A program made the position numbers and the translations under genes. From Stentor coeruleus (taxonomy: Eukaryota > Ciliophora > Heterotrichea > Heterotrichida > Stentoridae): DNA of 64,000 bases. Where the stretch lies: the NCBI GenBank assembly GCA_001970955.1, contig MPUH01000132.1, forward strand, positions 1 through 64,000, read 5' to 3'. The notes below the pieces were generated by a model. That model was given only the letters and a program-made list of their open reading frames with translations, searched no databases and was not told the origin of the DNA. Of this stretch, positions 28,543-38,482 are shown one piece after another. Each line of letters opens with the position of its first letter. Within the stretch, counting starts at the first letter, position 1.

Positions 28543-30924
28543 CTATTCTAAAGGGATTTCAGATTTATTTCCTTTAAAAATTTTTATTGACCTTTTATTT
28601 GGCCAAACATACTTTCTTAGTTTTCTTGAAAAAGCACTGACAAGCAAAGTATTAATCTGAGGTATTTTACTAAGGCCAATTTTATTCATTTTTCCTATAA
28701 CAGGCTCTATTGATATCTGATGCACTGGCTCTGATATAAAAGAATACCAGCTACATTTTAGTTTTGATGGTGAGAAAAAGAACCTAAACTTACTATAGAA
28801 AGACCTTAAGACCACAAAAACATTTACAGGTAAGGAAGCGACACTCCATTTAATATCAAATTCCAAGTGGATTTTAGCTTCTCCTCGAAACCACAATTCG
28901 AATTCGTAAAAGAACTCTAAGTCATTTTCAGTTTCTAATGGAGTGAAATCTTTTACTTCAGGAGATTGGTCTCCAAATTCTACGTTTTTGACTTCGATTT
29001 CTCCGATATATTCAGGATTGTCTTTATTGCAGATTTTCTTAAGTTTCCTGCATATATAAGATATAAATCTTGGAGAATGCTTCCATTCTGACATAAAAGT
29101 ATCCAGTAAGCCATTAAGCCAATTCGCTGATTGTGATTCCCCAGCTATTTCAGGCTCTTTTATAAAAGACGTTTCACTCTTATTATCATCAAAATTCACA
29201 ATATAGCATGGACATTGCGGCCTATGAACCTTAGCCACATTATTAAAAGTTAAACTTTCACTCAAGTCATCCATAATATCAAAATTTTCAACAACTTTTT
29301 TGATATATTTTTTATTCTTCTCATACATTTTCAGCATCTCAACAATAACTTTATCTTTAGTTTCTTCAACAATCTTTCTATATTCAACCTTAATATCTTT
29401 GAACCTACTTTCTGCAAGCTGACTATCTTCAATAGAAGAATCATATTGTAAGGCTTCTCTACGAAAATTATTAATAATCTCGAGAAAGTCTTTTAATTTA
29501 GTCACATAGCTGAAAACCTCAACTCTTAAATCTTTATTACTACTTTTCATATCAATAATCGATGTTTTTAAGTCGTTTAAAGGTTCTTCAACGAACATAT
29601 TATCGATAATTTTCCAAAAATTAAGTATTCTTATAGTATCTTTGTAGGCTTCTTCTTCATTACATATAAAAAATGTGAAGAATTTAATAACGTCTGTTGT
29701 GTAGTCTTCAAGCTTGTCAATTTTTTTTTCTACAAGTTTATAAGCGGAATTTTGACTATCAGCTGAAGAAAAGCTTGAAAAAAAACTTCGGAAACGAGGG
29801 GTTTCAGCACTATTCTCAGTTTTATTTAGGGTGTTTTTTAGAAAAGTTACAGTTCGTATCAAAGAAGGTCTTTCACTTTTTCTCTGAACTTTTGGCTGAG
29901 AATGCAAAATTTCTAGTTTTTCTATACAAAAATCAATAACCACAAGCATGTATTTCATCCAAGTCTCAACAAAGTTTTTATATTTCTGACCTATGAATTT
30001 CTCAATAATCACCATATCTCCCATAATATCCTGGGCTTTAGGCAAGAAGTTTACAGACTCTTCATGCATGAGACCTTTAATTTTACTGATTTGGGCTTTG
30101 ATGTTCTCAGACTCATTCTTGAGTTTTTTTAGTTTCATTTCTTTTTTCACTAAAGTCTCAAACTGAGCTAAATCCTTCCTAGCCTCAGAAAACTCTTTGC
30201 TCGCTTTCTCATACGAATTATGCAATTCGTTTAAATTTTCCACAAGTTTCTGTATCTCATTGGCATAACTGTAAAATTTTTCCCCAGCATTTCGGAAACG
30301 ATAACTAAGTTCTTTATACTTAATAACAGTATCTTTGTATGTATTCAAAATATCATTTAATAACCCTTCTGACAAATCTTCTATTTCATTTAAATACTTT
30401 TTACCTAATTCAAAGCAGAAGTTTCTAAAGGATTTGATTTGTTTCATTGACTTTTTTGTCCTTATTTTTTCAATAAAACTTATTTCGCCAAGTTTTACAA
30501 GTCCACTAGCATATTTTTTATCTGTTAATAGAAACTCTTTAAGTATCCCAGCAAGGTCGTTTAAAGTTGTGTCGTTTAAAGAATGCAATAATGTAAACTT
30601 GCTCCCATTGCAAATACACTGCATTATTGTAAACCTTCGTTCTAAAGGATATTTAGTCATCTGAATTGGCTTTGATTTTCTGGTAAATAATTTGTTAAAA
30701 CTATCACACCATTCGCTTGATTGCTTTCTGTGTCTTTCTTGAGCATTAGGGTAGTATTCTTCGCTGGTATTGACTACGTAGTAGATAAACAGAATGACTT
30801 CAGATAGTAGAGTTAGGAGGATTCCAAGGAAAAAGATTAGGATTGATATGAAACTTGATGGAATGAGCTTGGCTAAAATCACTCCTGATAGAAAAATCCC
30901 GAATTTTAAGGCGACTGAGTCCAT
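28543..30924 (-). CDS. SMP-domain membrane protein (TEX2/Nvj2-like) with long coiled coil
   Basis: A 793-aa protein. The N-terminus has a hydrophobic hairpin or two membrane helices (about 8-50). A long, highly charged helical region follows (about 150-560, partly coiled coil). The last 200 residues look like an SMP lipid-binding domain: LLDTFMSEWKHSPRFISYI, then IGEIEVKNVEFGDQSPEVKD, then FYEFELWFRGEAKIHLEFDI. SMP domains of TEX2, Nvj2, E-Syts and ERMES carry glycerolipids at contact sites between the ER and other organelles. The intervening coiled coil in place of a PH domain is unusual. It stops with TAG. The SMP call rests on pattern similarity and should be tested by profile or structure. 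Confidence 0.65.
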   Translation of the reverse strand: MDSVALKFGIFLSGVILAKLIPSSFISILIFFLGILLTLLSEVILFIYYVVNTSEEYYPNAQERHRKQSSEWCDSFNKLFTRKSKPIQMTKYPLERRFTIMQCICNGSKFTLLHSLNDTTLNDLAGILKEFLLTDKKYASGLVKLGEISFIEKIRTKKSMKQIKSFRNFCFELGKKYLNEIEDLSEGLLNDILNTYKDTVIKYKELSYRFRNAGEKFYSYANEIQKLVENLNELHNSYEKASKEFSEARKDLAQFETLVKKEMKLKKLKNESENIKAQISKIKGLMHEESVNFLPKAQDIMGDMVIIEKFIGQKYKNFVETWMKYMLVVIDFCIEKLEILHSQPKVQRKSERPSLIRTVTFLKNTLNKTENSAETPRFRSFFSSFSSADSQNSAYKLVEKKIDKLEDYTTDVIKFFTFFICNEEEAYKDTIRILNFWKIIDNMFVEEPLNDLKTSIIDMKSSNKDLRVEVFSYVTKLKDFLEIINNFRREALQYDSSIEDSQLAESRFKDIKVEYRKIVEETKDKVIVEMLKMYEKNKKYIKKVVENFDIMDDLSESLTFNNVAKVHRPQCPCYIVNFDDNKSETSFIKEPEIAGESQSANWLNGLLDTFMSEWKHSPRFISYICRKLKKICNKDNPEYIGEIEVKNVEFGDQSPEVKDFTPLETENDLEFFYEFELWFRGEAKIHLEFDIKWSVASLPVNVFVVLRSFYSKFRFFFSPSKLKCSWYSFISEPVHQISIEPVIGKMNKIGLSKIPQINTLLVSAFSRKLRKYVWPNKRSIKIFKGNKSEIPLE

Positions 30925-31687
30925 TTACAATATTAATAATTATTAAATATGAGGAAATGAATTTAAAGATTTTAGTATGATTTTATTAATTTTAATTGTG
31001 GTGTGATGATGCACTTTTTATAGGCATTGGGTTAGATTTTATTGTATTAGGAAGAAGAGGCTTGATGCTGATATGCTTATGGTAAATTATTAATTTTTAT
31101 GAGATTTATAATAATATTGGCATATTTTAAAGTGCAATTACTAATGATTTTGTAGTTTATACGATTTTATAAGTTTTTTGCTGACTAAAGCATTGAACTG
31201 ATTTTTGTTATATAACTAAATGATTTTGAATTTTACTTTTTAGTAATCATGATAGAAAATTAAATTGCTACTTTTTCAATATTAATGTTGCGAATCAGTT
31301 CTATCTTATAGCAGCTTTAAAATATTATCGATACTATATTATAGTGTATATCAACCAAAAAAAATCTCAAATTTCATATGTATATCATTTATAAAATTGT
31401 AACACTCAATCAAAGTAATTTAAAAAATCACAAAATTGCTTTAAAATATGTAATTAAATCTTTCAAACAAATTACAACTTATGAATATTTTAATCTAAGA
31501 CCAGTCGTATTTTATAAGTTAGCCCATATTCTAAAATCTCTGATCATCAATTTTTATCAATCCTTAAATAAAAACATTATTTTCGCACTCTTCAATTGAA
31601 TACTCAATCCCAAAAACTTTACAATCATCCTCATACTACGATCTTAAAGTTTATATAAAAATGCATCGCAAAAATCTTAGGTGAAAT
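30925..31687. other. Divergent intergenic
   Basis: AT-rich upstream DNA shared by the SMP protein and the large EF-hand gene. An open frame at 31378-31599 has AT-driven composition (Ile, Asn, Lys, Tyr) and no homology that I can see; not accepted. Confidence 0.45.
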
Positions 31688-31708
31688 ATGAAAAAAAGTA
31701 ATATTTAA
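31688..31708 (+). promoter_or_regulatory. Six-codon upstream ORF abutting the main start
   Basis: ATG 31688 opens a frame of six codons whose TAA ends at 31708, directly before the ATG of the 1509-aa gene at 31709, in the same frame. If the transcript starts upstream of it, translation of the main frame would need leaky scanning or reinitiation. Confidence 0.35.
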
Positions 31709-34700
31709 ATGGCCCAAAGCAGTGAGGTATGGAATGCACTAGGAGTTCAGATCTCAAGAGCTATGAAAAGTCGAATGGGTATTTCAGTTCCAGGTTTAGG
31801 TCAATTTGGGTATACTTTAAATGAAATTCCAATTTTCATTCCAGTGCCAACTTTAGACTTAAAGCCATGCTTATATGAGCAAGGGAACTTTAAAGCCTTT
31901 TCTGGCACTATATCAACACATTCTGTTCTTAATATGCCCAAGTTTGCATTAGATCTTAAAATCCCCCAAAACAATGCTAAAGAATTATTAGAAACTGCTA
32001 TAGAACAGTTCAAAATTAAAACCAAAACAGACTGTCGCCATGACTTTCCTAGCGTAGGCACTATGTGGATTAAAAATAAATCTGTTGCTGTAGCCTGGGC
32101 TAATTTTACATCTACTGTTGTAGTTACTGATGAAGCTGCATCTTGGCTAAATACAAATCTAGGAATAGACTTATCCTCACGATCAATCGAAAGTAGGCCA
32201 AGATCAAGCTCAGGAGGTTCTATAAAAAGGCCTCTCCCAACATCACACAGGAACATTCTGAATTCAGTCCGTCCCCAATCAGTGCAATCAGAAGCGAGCA
32301 TTCCCCAAGTCCTCCATTCTCGTTCTACAGGTAATTTCCGAGGCTTGAAATACTTAGATCAAATAACTAGCAACATTCCAAAAATTATGCTAACATGCCA
32401 ATCTTATGATCAGACAAGCCGAGGGATCCTCCCTTATCCTGAGTTTCTAGCAATATTGTCATCATTAGATCCAAGTATATCTGATGCAGAGCTGAAAAAA
32501 ATTGTGACGATAACTAACAGTGGTACAGCAGGGATGGTTAGATATAAGCTTTTTCTAGAAAACATTAGCAAGCAGTCAAAGCCGAAAATATCAAGCAGTG
32601 ATTCAATATATAGTGATAGAACTGAAAATTATTCTTTAAGCTCACTGATACCAATAGCAAAACTCATATGGGAAAAAAAACTTGTTTTGACAGAAATGTC
32701 GCAAGGCACAGGAATGAGACCTAGACTAGAAATCCAACCTTCAGAACTCTTGGCTATATTGAAAAAAAGTGGAGTTTTTATTAATATACATCAACTTAAA
32801 GCTTTACTTAGAGAAGGACAAGGCTGTACAGTGCTTGAGCTACTTAGAATTGCAAAAAAATTATCAAGTAACAATGAACAAAGTTTTAATGTTGAAGTAA
32901 CTACTAGACCATACACAGGGTTAGTAAGTGACAACACATTAGACAAAGTTAGAAACTATTTGAATTCGTATAATCTTTCACAGATTTTTAGAGCTGCAGC
33001 CAAAAGCCAGCTACTCCATGTTGATGATTTTGTTAACTACCTTTCCGAGCATAGTTGTGGAAGGCTTAAATCTTTAGAAATTCAACAAGCGTTTTTTAGA
33101 GTGACTAAAGATATAGAGAATATTGATGAAGCTGATTTTTGTAGGGGCTTTGCTAAGTATGAAGGCCCTAGACAAATATTAGAAAGAGGCTTAAAATTGT
33201 TAAGATCATGGTTGAGACATGAAAAATTGAGTACTGAGCAAGGTTTTGACTACTTACTTCAAGTATCTAAAGCTTCTCAATATATAAACTACGAGTCATG
33301 GATTAATATTATGTCAAGTTTTGACTTCAATTTATATGAAGCATCAATTTTATTTGATAATATCGACACAAAACAAGATAAGATGATCGACTTATCAGAG
33401 TGGCTTAATAAAGTGTACGAAGAAGAAGGCCCTTTACAAAGCTTTAAAGATACAGTTCTTAAGTATAAAATTGATAAAGAAGACTTGCTTATAAAACTTA
33501 ATGCTCAAAGTAAACAACGATTAACAGTAGAAGAGATGTCAGAAGCACTTAGAAGAATGGACCCAACTTTAACATTGACAAATGCTGTCAATATGGCAAG
33601 AAGTGCAGCTGGGGCGAAAGGGTATATTGATGTTCAAGGTTTTTTGGCTCAGTTGTCCCAACAACCAGAAGAGTTTCAAGGAAATTGGAAGGAACAGATA
33701 TTGAGGAAGATTCAAAATAAAATTAAAGGAGATGTGCCTAGCTTAAGGAGAATATTAGAAGAGGCTGATGAGAAAAATACAGGCAAATTAGAACTTGTTA
33801 GGTTTCAGGAGTGCATTTATAAGGCTGATTTAGGGTTAGATTCTATAGAAATTGAAAGGCTGGGTAGGGTATTGGATAGGAAAAACAATCTTAAAGTTGA
33901 TTATAATGAATTTCTTGATAATCTTGAAGGACCTTTTCTACCCCCACAAGACCCTTTGAAGACCACAGCAAGTCGATTGCAGGTTTTTCTTAAGCAAAAC
34001 GAACTAACTGCTAATCAATTGTTGAAAAAACTAGGCACTAGGGTCAAAGTTCAAAAATTTGCTGATTTTTTGATGAGGAAAGTGCAGAAGAAGTTCTCAC
34101 AGGAACTTGCTAATGAAGTTGCGGATAAATTCGATGTTAACAAAGATGGACTTGTTGATATTAATGACCTTATGGCAATTTTGAGCAGTAAATGCTATCT
34201 TGATATATCGACAGGAAACACTTTTCCTACTAGGCCACTAAGTCCAAAAAAAGCTAAGGATATTATAAAGGATATTAGACATGCACTGATTCAACAAAAG
34301 ATTAACTTTTTAGATGCTTTTAATATATTTGATACTGATGGGCTTGGGGTCCTTTCAGCTAAGCAGTTCTCTGAAGGCTTGGCAAAATTTATTGAGTTGT
34401 CTGAACCTATAAAGCATGGATTATTTGCAATAATGGACAAACTTGGTACAGGGCTTTTAACCCTAGAAGGTTTCCTTTCTGCTATAAAAGATAATGATAT
34501 TGAACCTAAACCACACAAAGACTCTTGGAATTGGGAAAATGAAACTATAAAAAAAATCCGCAAATGGATTCGCAGCGAAAGCATAAGTGTTGAAGATGCT
34601 TTCAGAGCTTTTGACGTAGATTTTGATGGAGTAATAAGCAAAGAAGACTTAAAAATCGGGCTAATGACTGTACTGAAACTCCAAACCAAAGAGTGCCCAT

Positions 34701-36238
34701 CAAGCAAAATGGACCGGCTCTACAAACTTATGGATACCTTTAAACGAAATTCAATCCAACTTTCTGACTTTAAACTATTATTTGAAGAAAATTCCAATCC
34801 TGACTGGAAAAAATCAGCCAAGCAACAGCTTGGCCTTTACCTATCGCGAAACTACCCAAATATCAAGATAGCATTTGAAGTTGTTTCAGAGCTTACTGGA
34901 AAAATAAAGCTTGAACAGTTTATAAAATGGGTAGAATCAAATCAAGTCCTTAGAGGATTTAATCTAACTCAGCAATTACTTGAAAAACTATTTGCTGACT
35001 TGGATCCCCATCGAAAAGCTTATATAACAGAAAGTGATTGGGATCATGCTTTTGAGAATATAAATTATAATGATCAATGTATAAAAGAAATCAAAGATGC
35101 TGTGAGGAGTAATTTCGTTGATATCCGCTCAGCTTTTGAATACTTTGCAAGTTTCCACAAGCCCCAGCCTAGTTTTAATATAGCCCTTGAAGACTTCCAG
35201 CAAGGTATTTCAGCTTTAGTTCCAAAGCGATTCACAGCAAATGAAGTTCAAGTATTTTGGAACAATCTATGGACAAGCCCTTTTATAGACTTTATCAGCT
35301 TTTCTAAAGAGTTTCATGATATTAAATTCATGAGCTCGTTTTCTCAGAGCTCAAAAAGGTCTTCAAACCATTCAACCCCTATAAGCTTTATGAGTTATAG
35401 CTCAACAAGTTCTTCAGACCCACTAAAAAGATTACAAAGCTTGATTAAAGCAAGTCCTAACAACATTGAAGAAGTTTTTAAAAACATGGACACTGACCAA
35501 TCTGGTAAACTTTCCTCTATGGAATTTCGAAAAGCCTTAAGAAAGTTAAGCCTTGGACTCAGTGCAAGAGATATCGATTTAGTTATGTCTCGAATCGACA
35601 CAAATAATGATGGACAGATTGACTGGCAAGAATTTCAAAAGAACTTCAAATCTTCAGAAACTGAAAAATATACTAATGGTGTTGCTCAAGGAAGGATTCA
35701 GAAAATGCGCCAAAATATGAATGCTTATATGCTTTCTCCTAAAGATGCGTTTTTGCAGTTTGACCCAAATCGTGTTGGGACCTTAGATTTCTCGCATTTT
35801 ACCCAGTTAGTTAATAGGCTTTGTGAGCTTTCTGGAGAACCTGTTCCAGCTTTTACAGTGCTAAAAGATCTTTATGATATTATTGATATAAGAAAAGATG
35901 GGATTATTGATATGAGAGAATGGTTAAATACATTTAAAGGGGAAAACAAATTGTGTGAAGATTCCAAGGAATTTGATGAGGCTATTAGGATTATTTCTAG
36001 AAATAGGAAACTATTGCTAATAACTTTTGAAGCAATGGGTAGAAATGGAAGAGTTGAGATAAATCAAGCTAAGGATATTTTGGCTAGTGTGATGAGAGGG
36101 GTTAAGATATCAGATGAAATGTGGAATAAGATTGTTGGAGTCGCGATTAAAGATGGGATGGTGGATTTTAGATTCATGCTAGAAATTTATAAAGATAGAG
36201 CATTAATGAAGCAGTGGCACCCTAGACCGGTTAGTTAA
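31709..36238 (+). CDS. Giant HU-CCDC81/EF-hand repeat protein
   Basis: A 1509-aa protein in one uninterrupted frame. The N-terminus (about 5-130) carries an HU-CCDC81-type fold: VWNALGVQISRAMKSRMGIS followed by PGLGQFGY, then a second HU-like half with FPSVGTMWIKNKSVAVAWA. From about 210 to the end EF-hand-type helix pairs repeat. Clear calcium loops are DVNKDGLVDIND near 807, DVDFDGVISKED near 967, DTDQSGKLSSME near 1260, DTNNDGQIDWQE near 1297 and IRKDGIIDMREW near 1393; many other hands have lost ligands. CCDC81-type HU domains occur in centrosomal and ciliary proteins. A calcium-responsive scaffold of basal bodies or contractile fibres is an inference that suits Stentor. A Ser-rich linker lies near 155-200. 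Confidence 0.85.
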   Translation: MAQSSEVWNALGVQISRAMKSRMGISVPGLGQFGYTLNEIPIFIPVPTLDLKPCLYEQGNFKAFSGTISTHSVLNMPKFALDLKIPQNNAKELLETAIEQFKIKTKTDCRHDFPSVGTMWIKNKSVAVAWANFTSTVVVTDEAASWLNTNLGIDLSSRSIESRPRSSSGGSIKRPLPTSHRNILNSVRPQSVQSEASIPQVLHSRSTGNFRGLKYLDQITSNIPKIMLTCQSYDQTSRGILPYPEFLAILSSLDPSISDAELKKIVTITNSGTAGMVRYKLFLENISKQSKPKISSSDSIYSDRTENYSLSSLIPIAKLIWEKKLVLTEMSQGTGMRPRLEIQPSELLAILKKSGVFINIHQLKALLREGQGCTVLELLRIAKKLSSNNEQSFNVEVTTRPYTGLVSDNTLDKVRNYLNSYNLSQIFRAAAKSQLLHVDDFVNYLSEHSCGRLKSLEIQQAFFRVTKDIENIDEADFCRGFAKYEGPRQILERGLKLLRSWLRHEKLSTEQGFDYLLQVSKASQYINYESWINIMSSFDFNLYEASILFDNIDTKQDKMIDLSEWLNKVYEEEGPLQSFKDTVLKYKIDKEDLLIKLNAQSKQRLTVEEMSEALRRMDPTLTLTNAVNMARSAAGAKGYIDVQGFLAQLSQQPEEFQGNWKEQILRKIQNKIKGDVPSLRRILEEADEKNTGKLELVRFQECIYKADLGLDSIEIERLGRVLDRKNNLKVDYNEFLDNLEGPFLPPQDPLKTTASRLQVFLKQNELTANQLLKKLGTRVKVQKFADFLMRKVQKKFSQELANEVADKFDVNKDGLVDINDLMAILSSKCYLDISTGNTFPTRPLSPKKAKDIIKDIRHALIQQKINFLDAFNIFDTDGLGVLSAKQFSEGLAKFIELSEPIKHGLFAIMDKLGTGLLTLEGFLSAIKDNDIEPKPHKDSWNWENETIKKIRKWIRSESISVEDAFRAFDVDFDGVISKEDLKIGLMTVLKLQTKECPSSKMDRLYKLMDTFKRNSIQLSDFKLLFEENSNPDWKKSAKQQLGLYLSRNYPNIKIAFEVVSELTGKIKLEQFIKWVESNQVLRGFNLTQQLLEKLFADLDPHRKAYITESDWDHAFENINYNDQCIKEIKDAVRSNFVDIRSAFEYFASFHKPQPSFNIALEDFQQGISALVPKRFTANEVQVFWNNLWTSPFIDFISFSKEFHDIKFMSSFSQSSKRSSNHSTPISFMSYSSTSSSDPLKRLQSLIKASPNNIEEVFKNMDTDQSGKLSSMEFRKALRKLSLGLSARDIDLVMSRIDTNNDGQIDWQEFQKNFKSSETEKYTNGVAQGRIQKMRQNMNAYMLSPKDAFLQFDPNRVGTLDFSHFTQLVNRLCELSGEPVPAFTVLKDLYDIIDIRKDGIIDMREWLNTFKGENKLCEDSKEFDEAIRIISRNRKLLLITFEAMGRNGRVEINQAKDILASVMRGVKISDEMWNKIVGVAIKDGMVDFRFMLEIYKDRALMKQWHPRPVS

Positions 36239-36714
36239 GATATTATTAGTAAGGGATAGTAATTAATAATTAAATTTATGGGAAAAGTATAATAAATAGA
36301 ATTAGGAGGATATTGGAATTTATGTGAATTTATATTTTTTAGTGAAATGTAGATACAAAAAAGAAGGTGTGATATTATAATGAAATACCACCTACCTTTG
36401 TTTTGTGCATTTTTTAATGTGATATTATGCTATTTATTTAATACATTATCATGAAAATAAATTACTAGAACCCATTTCATTGTTTAAACAATCTAAATAT
36501 ATTCAGTCATCTATTTTTTATTAATTTCTTAGATTTAATTAAAGTTATTCAATGAATAGTTCTTAAGGAATGCAAGTGAGAAAGAAACAAGAGAAGATTT
36601 TTCATTTGACAACAAAGTTACATGTAAGAACTAGTAATTTCTATTCAGTGGCAACCACATGATGATGCTAACTATTTACAATTTTCTCTTTACTCCTATA
36701 TCCCATAATATCTA
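36239..36714. other. Intergenic, AT-rich
   Basis: No feature seen between the EF-hand gene and the small ORF at 36715. Confidence 0.5.
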
Positions 36715-37083
36715 ATGCTAACAGGTCTTGATGGTAGTCAAAAAGAATTTAAAAACATCCAAAACAATTTCAAATCGAATTTTTCCAATGAAAACTATTC
36801 AAAAGAGCTCCTATCAATGAATCAACGAGCTATTTCTGCTAAGAAGCCAGCTAGGTCTAGAATAACCTCACTTTCATCGTTTCTTTTACCTAAAGAAAGA
36901 AAACTAAAGCTCACTACCCGTTTCGGGTTTTCTAATAGCCAAATTCAGTCATATGAGAAACTTGTTTGCAAGATGAGGAAAATGTGTGAAGAGGAAAAAA
37001 GCGATTTGATATCTGAACTGCTTCGCCAAAGTAATATTAATGGACTCTATTGCTTTTATTTAGGGTTATATTCATGTGTATAG
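36715..37083 (+). CDS. Hypothetical basic protein, 122 aa
   Basis: Open frame with normal amino-acid use and an ATG at 36715. A basic Ser/Arg region (KKPARSRITSLSSFLLPKE) precedes a charged helix (YEKLVCKMRKMCEEEKSDLI). There are no membrane segments or known domain. After its TAG a readable frame (SNEKQEDNFFIKVGLVRI...) continues at about 37122-37240, but no 15-16-nt intron links the two. The gene may therefore be a shortened or decaying copy. Confidence 0.45.
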   Translation: MLTGLDGSQKEFKNIQNNFKSNFSNENYSKELLSMNQRAISAKKPARSRITSLSSFLLPKERKLKLTTRFGFSNSQIQSYEKLVCKMRKMCEEEKSDLISELLRQSNINGLYCFYLGLYSCV

Positions 37084-37405
37084 GATTAATGTGATTGGTT
37101 TCTTTAGTGAAAGATAAATAGTAATGAGAAGCAGGAAGATAATTTTTTTATTAAAGTTGGTTTAGTCAGAATTTTTACAAAGAAGGGTTCAATTATTTTC
37201 GATAAAAGGGTTGATAAAAAATTATTCGACAATATGTGAGATATAGATAAAAACTATATAAAATTTGTACAGATAACTAGGAAATATAGCAAGCTTTTTA
37301 AATGAATGATTAGATAGTAATAACTTTTAAAGATAAGTATGAGAAAATCATTGAAATAATCATAAGAAAGTTATTAAATAGTATGCAATGCATGACTTAC
37401 AAGCA
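37084..37405. other. Intergenic with possible coding remains
   Basis: Contains the open piece at about 37122-37240 mentioned for the preceding gene. No other feature. Confidence 0.35.
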
Positions 37406-37536
37406 GATAACCTAAAATAATTTTAAAGCTAATTATTACTTCCTTAAAATCCCAAAATCTTACCTACTCANGATAACCTAAAATAATTTTAAAGCTAATT
37501 ATTACTTCCTTAAAATCCCAAAATCTTACCTACTCA
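37406..37536. repeat. 65-bp perfect duplication around a single N (assembly join)
   Basis: Bases 37406-37470 are identical to 37472-37536, and base 37471 is N. This is what results when two overlapping contigs are placed end to end without merging. The true locus most likely has one copy. Confidence 0.93.
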
Positions 37537-37755
37537 AGCCAAATTTTCTATAACAGCTTCTTATCAAAAACTCGCAGAACATCTAAAAATTATATCAATT
37601 TTATTGCCGCTTAAAAACCTATTTGACCATAAAACTCTATCAAAACTTATAATCTTATATCCAAAAATTTCTGCAAAGAGAAATTTTAAAAATCTATTAA
37701 ACTCATATCAGCTTAGAATAGACAAAAATGAATTCTTATAAAAGGTTTAATAGCA

Positions 37756-38088
37756 ATGGACAAGAAAAATGAAGTAAGAGTCAGTCACGGAAAGCCTCAC
37801 ACAGTGTATGTTGGTGCATCAAAAGAAATCCTTAAAGAAACTGGCTCTGTCGAACTCCATGGCCTAGGGGAAGCAAATTCTAACGTTGTACGTGCAGCTG
37901 AAATGCTCTGCTCTTTAGGTTACGCTGTGTTGGACAAATTCGAGACATTTAGCGTGAGCGAACCAGACAGGAATCAAGTACTGCGAATTCGAAACAAAGT
38001 TGTGATTAAACTTCTTAGAGGACCTAATTTTGAAAAGGCCTACAATGATTTCAAAGTTTCTAAAGCTACTAAAGTTCCCGAAAACTAA
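37756..38088 (+). CDS. Alba-family nucleic-acid-binding protein
   Basis: A 110-aa protein made of one Alba domain: VYVGASKEILKETGSVELHG, then GLGEANSNVVRAAEML, which matches the Alba core where a Lys/Gly-rich loop contacts nucleic acid and the following helix pairs subunits. The C-terminal strand-rich part (NQVLRIRNKVVIKLLRGPNF) fits too. Eukaryotic Alba proteins of the RNase P/MRP Rpp20/Rpp25 group or the apicomplexan/kinetoplastid group bind RNA and regulate translation. The gene sits alone on a roughly 0.9-kb contig between the two N joins, so its neighbours are less certain than elsewhere. Confidence 0.85.
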   Translation: MDKKNEVRVSHGKPHTVYVGASKEILKETGSVELHGLGEANSNVVRAAEMLCSLGYAVLDKFETFSVSEPDRNQVLRIRNKVVIKLLRGPNFEKAYNDFKVSKATKVPEN

Positions 38089-38301
38089 TTAGATATAATT
38101 GTTAGGCATTTTAGTATAGAGACATAGAAATCTATAAGAAGTATGCACTTTTGATAATCAGTTAAAAAATTTATCACTGATTTTTTCCTTATTCTAAAGT
38201 CAGAAGCTTGACTGATTTTTGAATTTTAAAAGAAATATTTAATATACTCAAGTTAAGCCACAGTCTACTAGTAAAACTCTTGATTCAAATAATCTTTAGT
38301 C

Positions 38302-38482
38302 AAGAGAATTGACTTGCTCGAAGATGTTTATTCTAATCTCCAACTGCAGCACAACATTTTCACCTTTACTACAGACTGCTGCTCGAGTTAGNAAGAGAAT
38401 TGACTTGCTCGAAGATGTTTATTCTAATCTCCAACTGCAGCACAACATTTTCACCTTTACTACAGACTGCTGCTCGAGTTAG
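38302..38482. repeat. 90-bp perfect duplication around a single N (assembly join)
   Basis: Bases 38302-38391 are identical to 38393-38482 with N at 38392, a second unmerged contig overlap. The duplicated DNA contains a short readable frame (SRELTCSKMFILISNCS...) that continues past the join. Confidence 0.93.

Noticed and set aside
31378-31599. 73-aa ORF upstream of the EF-hand gene
   Set aside because: Ile/Asn/Lys/Tyr-rich as expected from random AT-rich DNA; no homology seen.
37406-38482. Biological tandem duplications
   Set aside because: The copies are perfect and separated by a single N each, which is the mark of unmerged contig overlaps.
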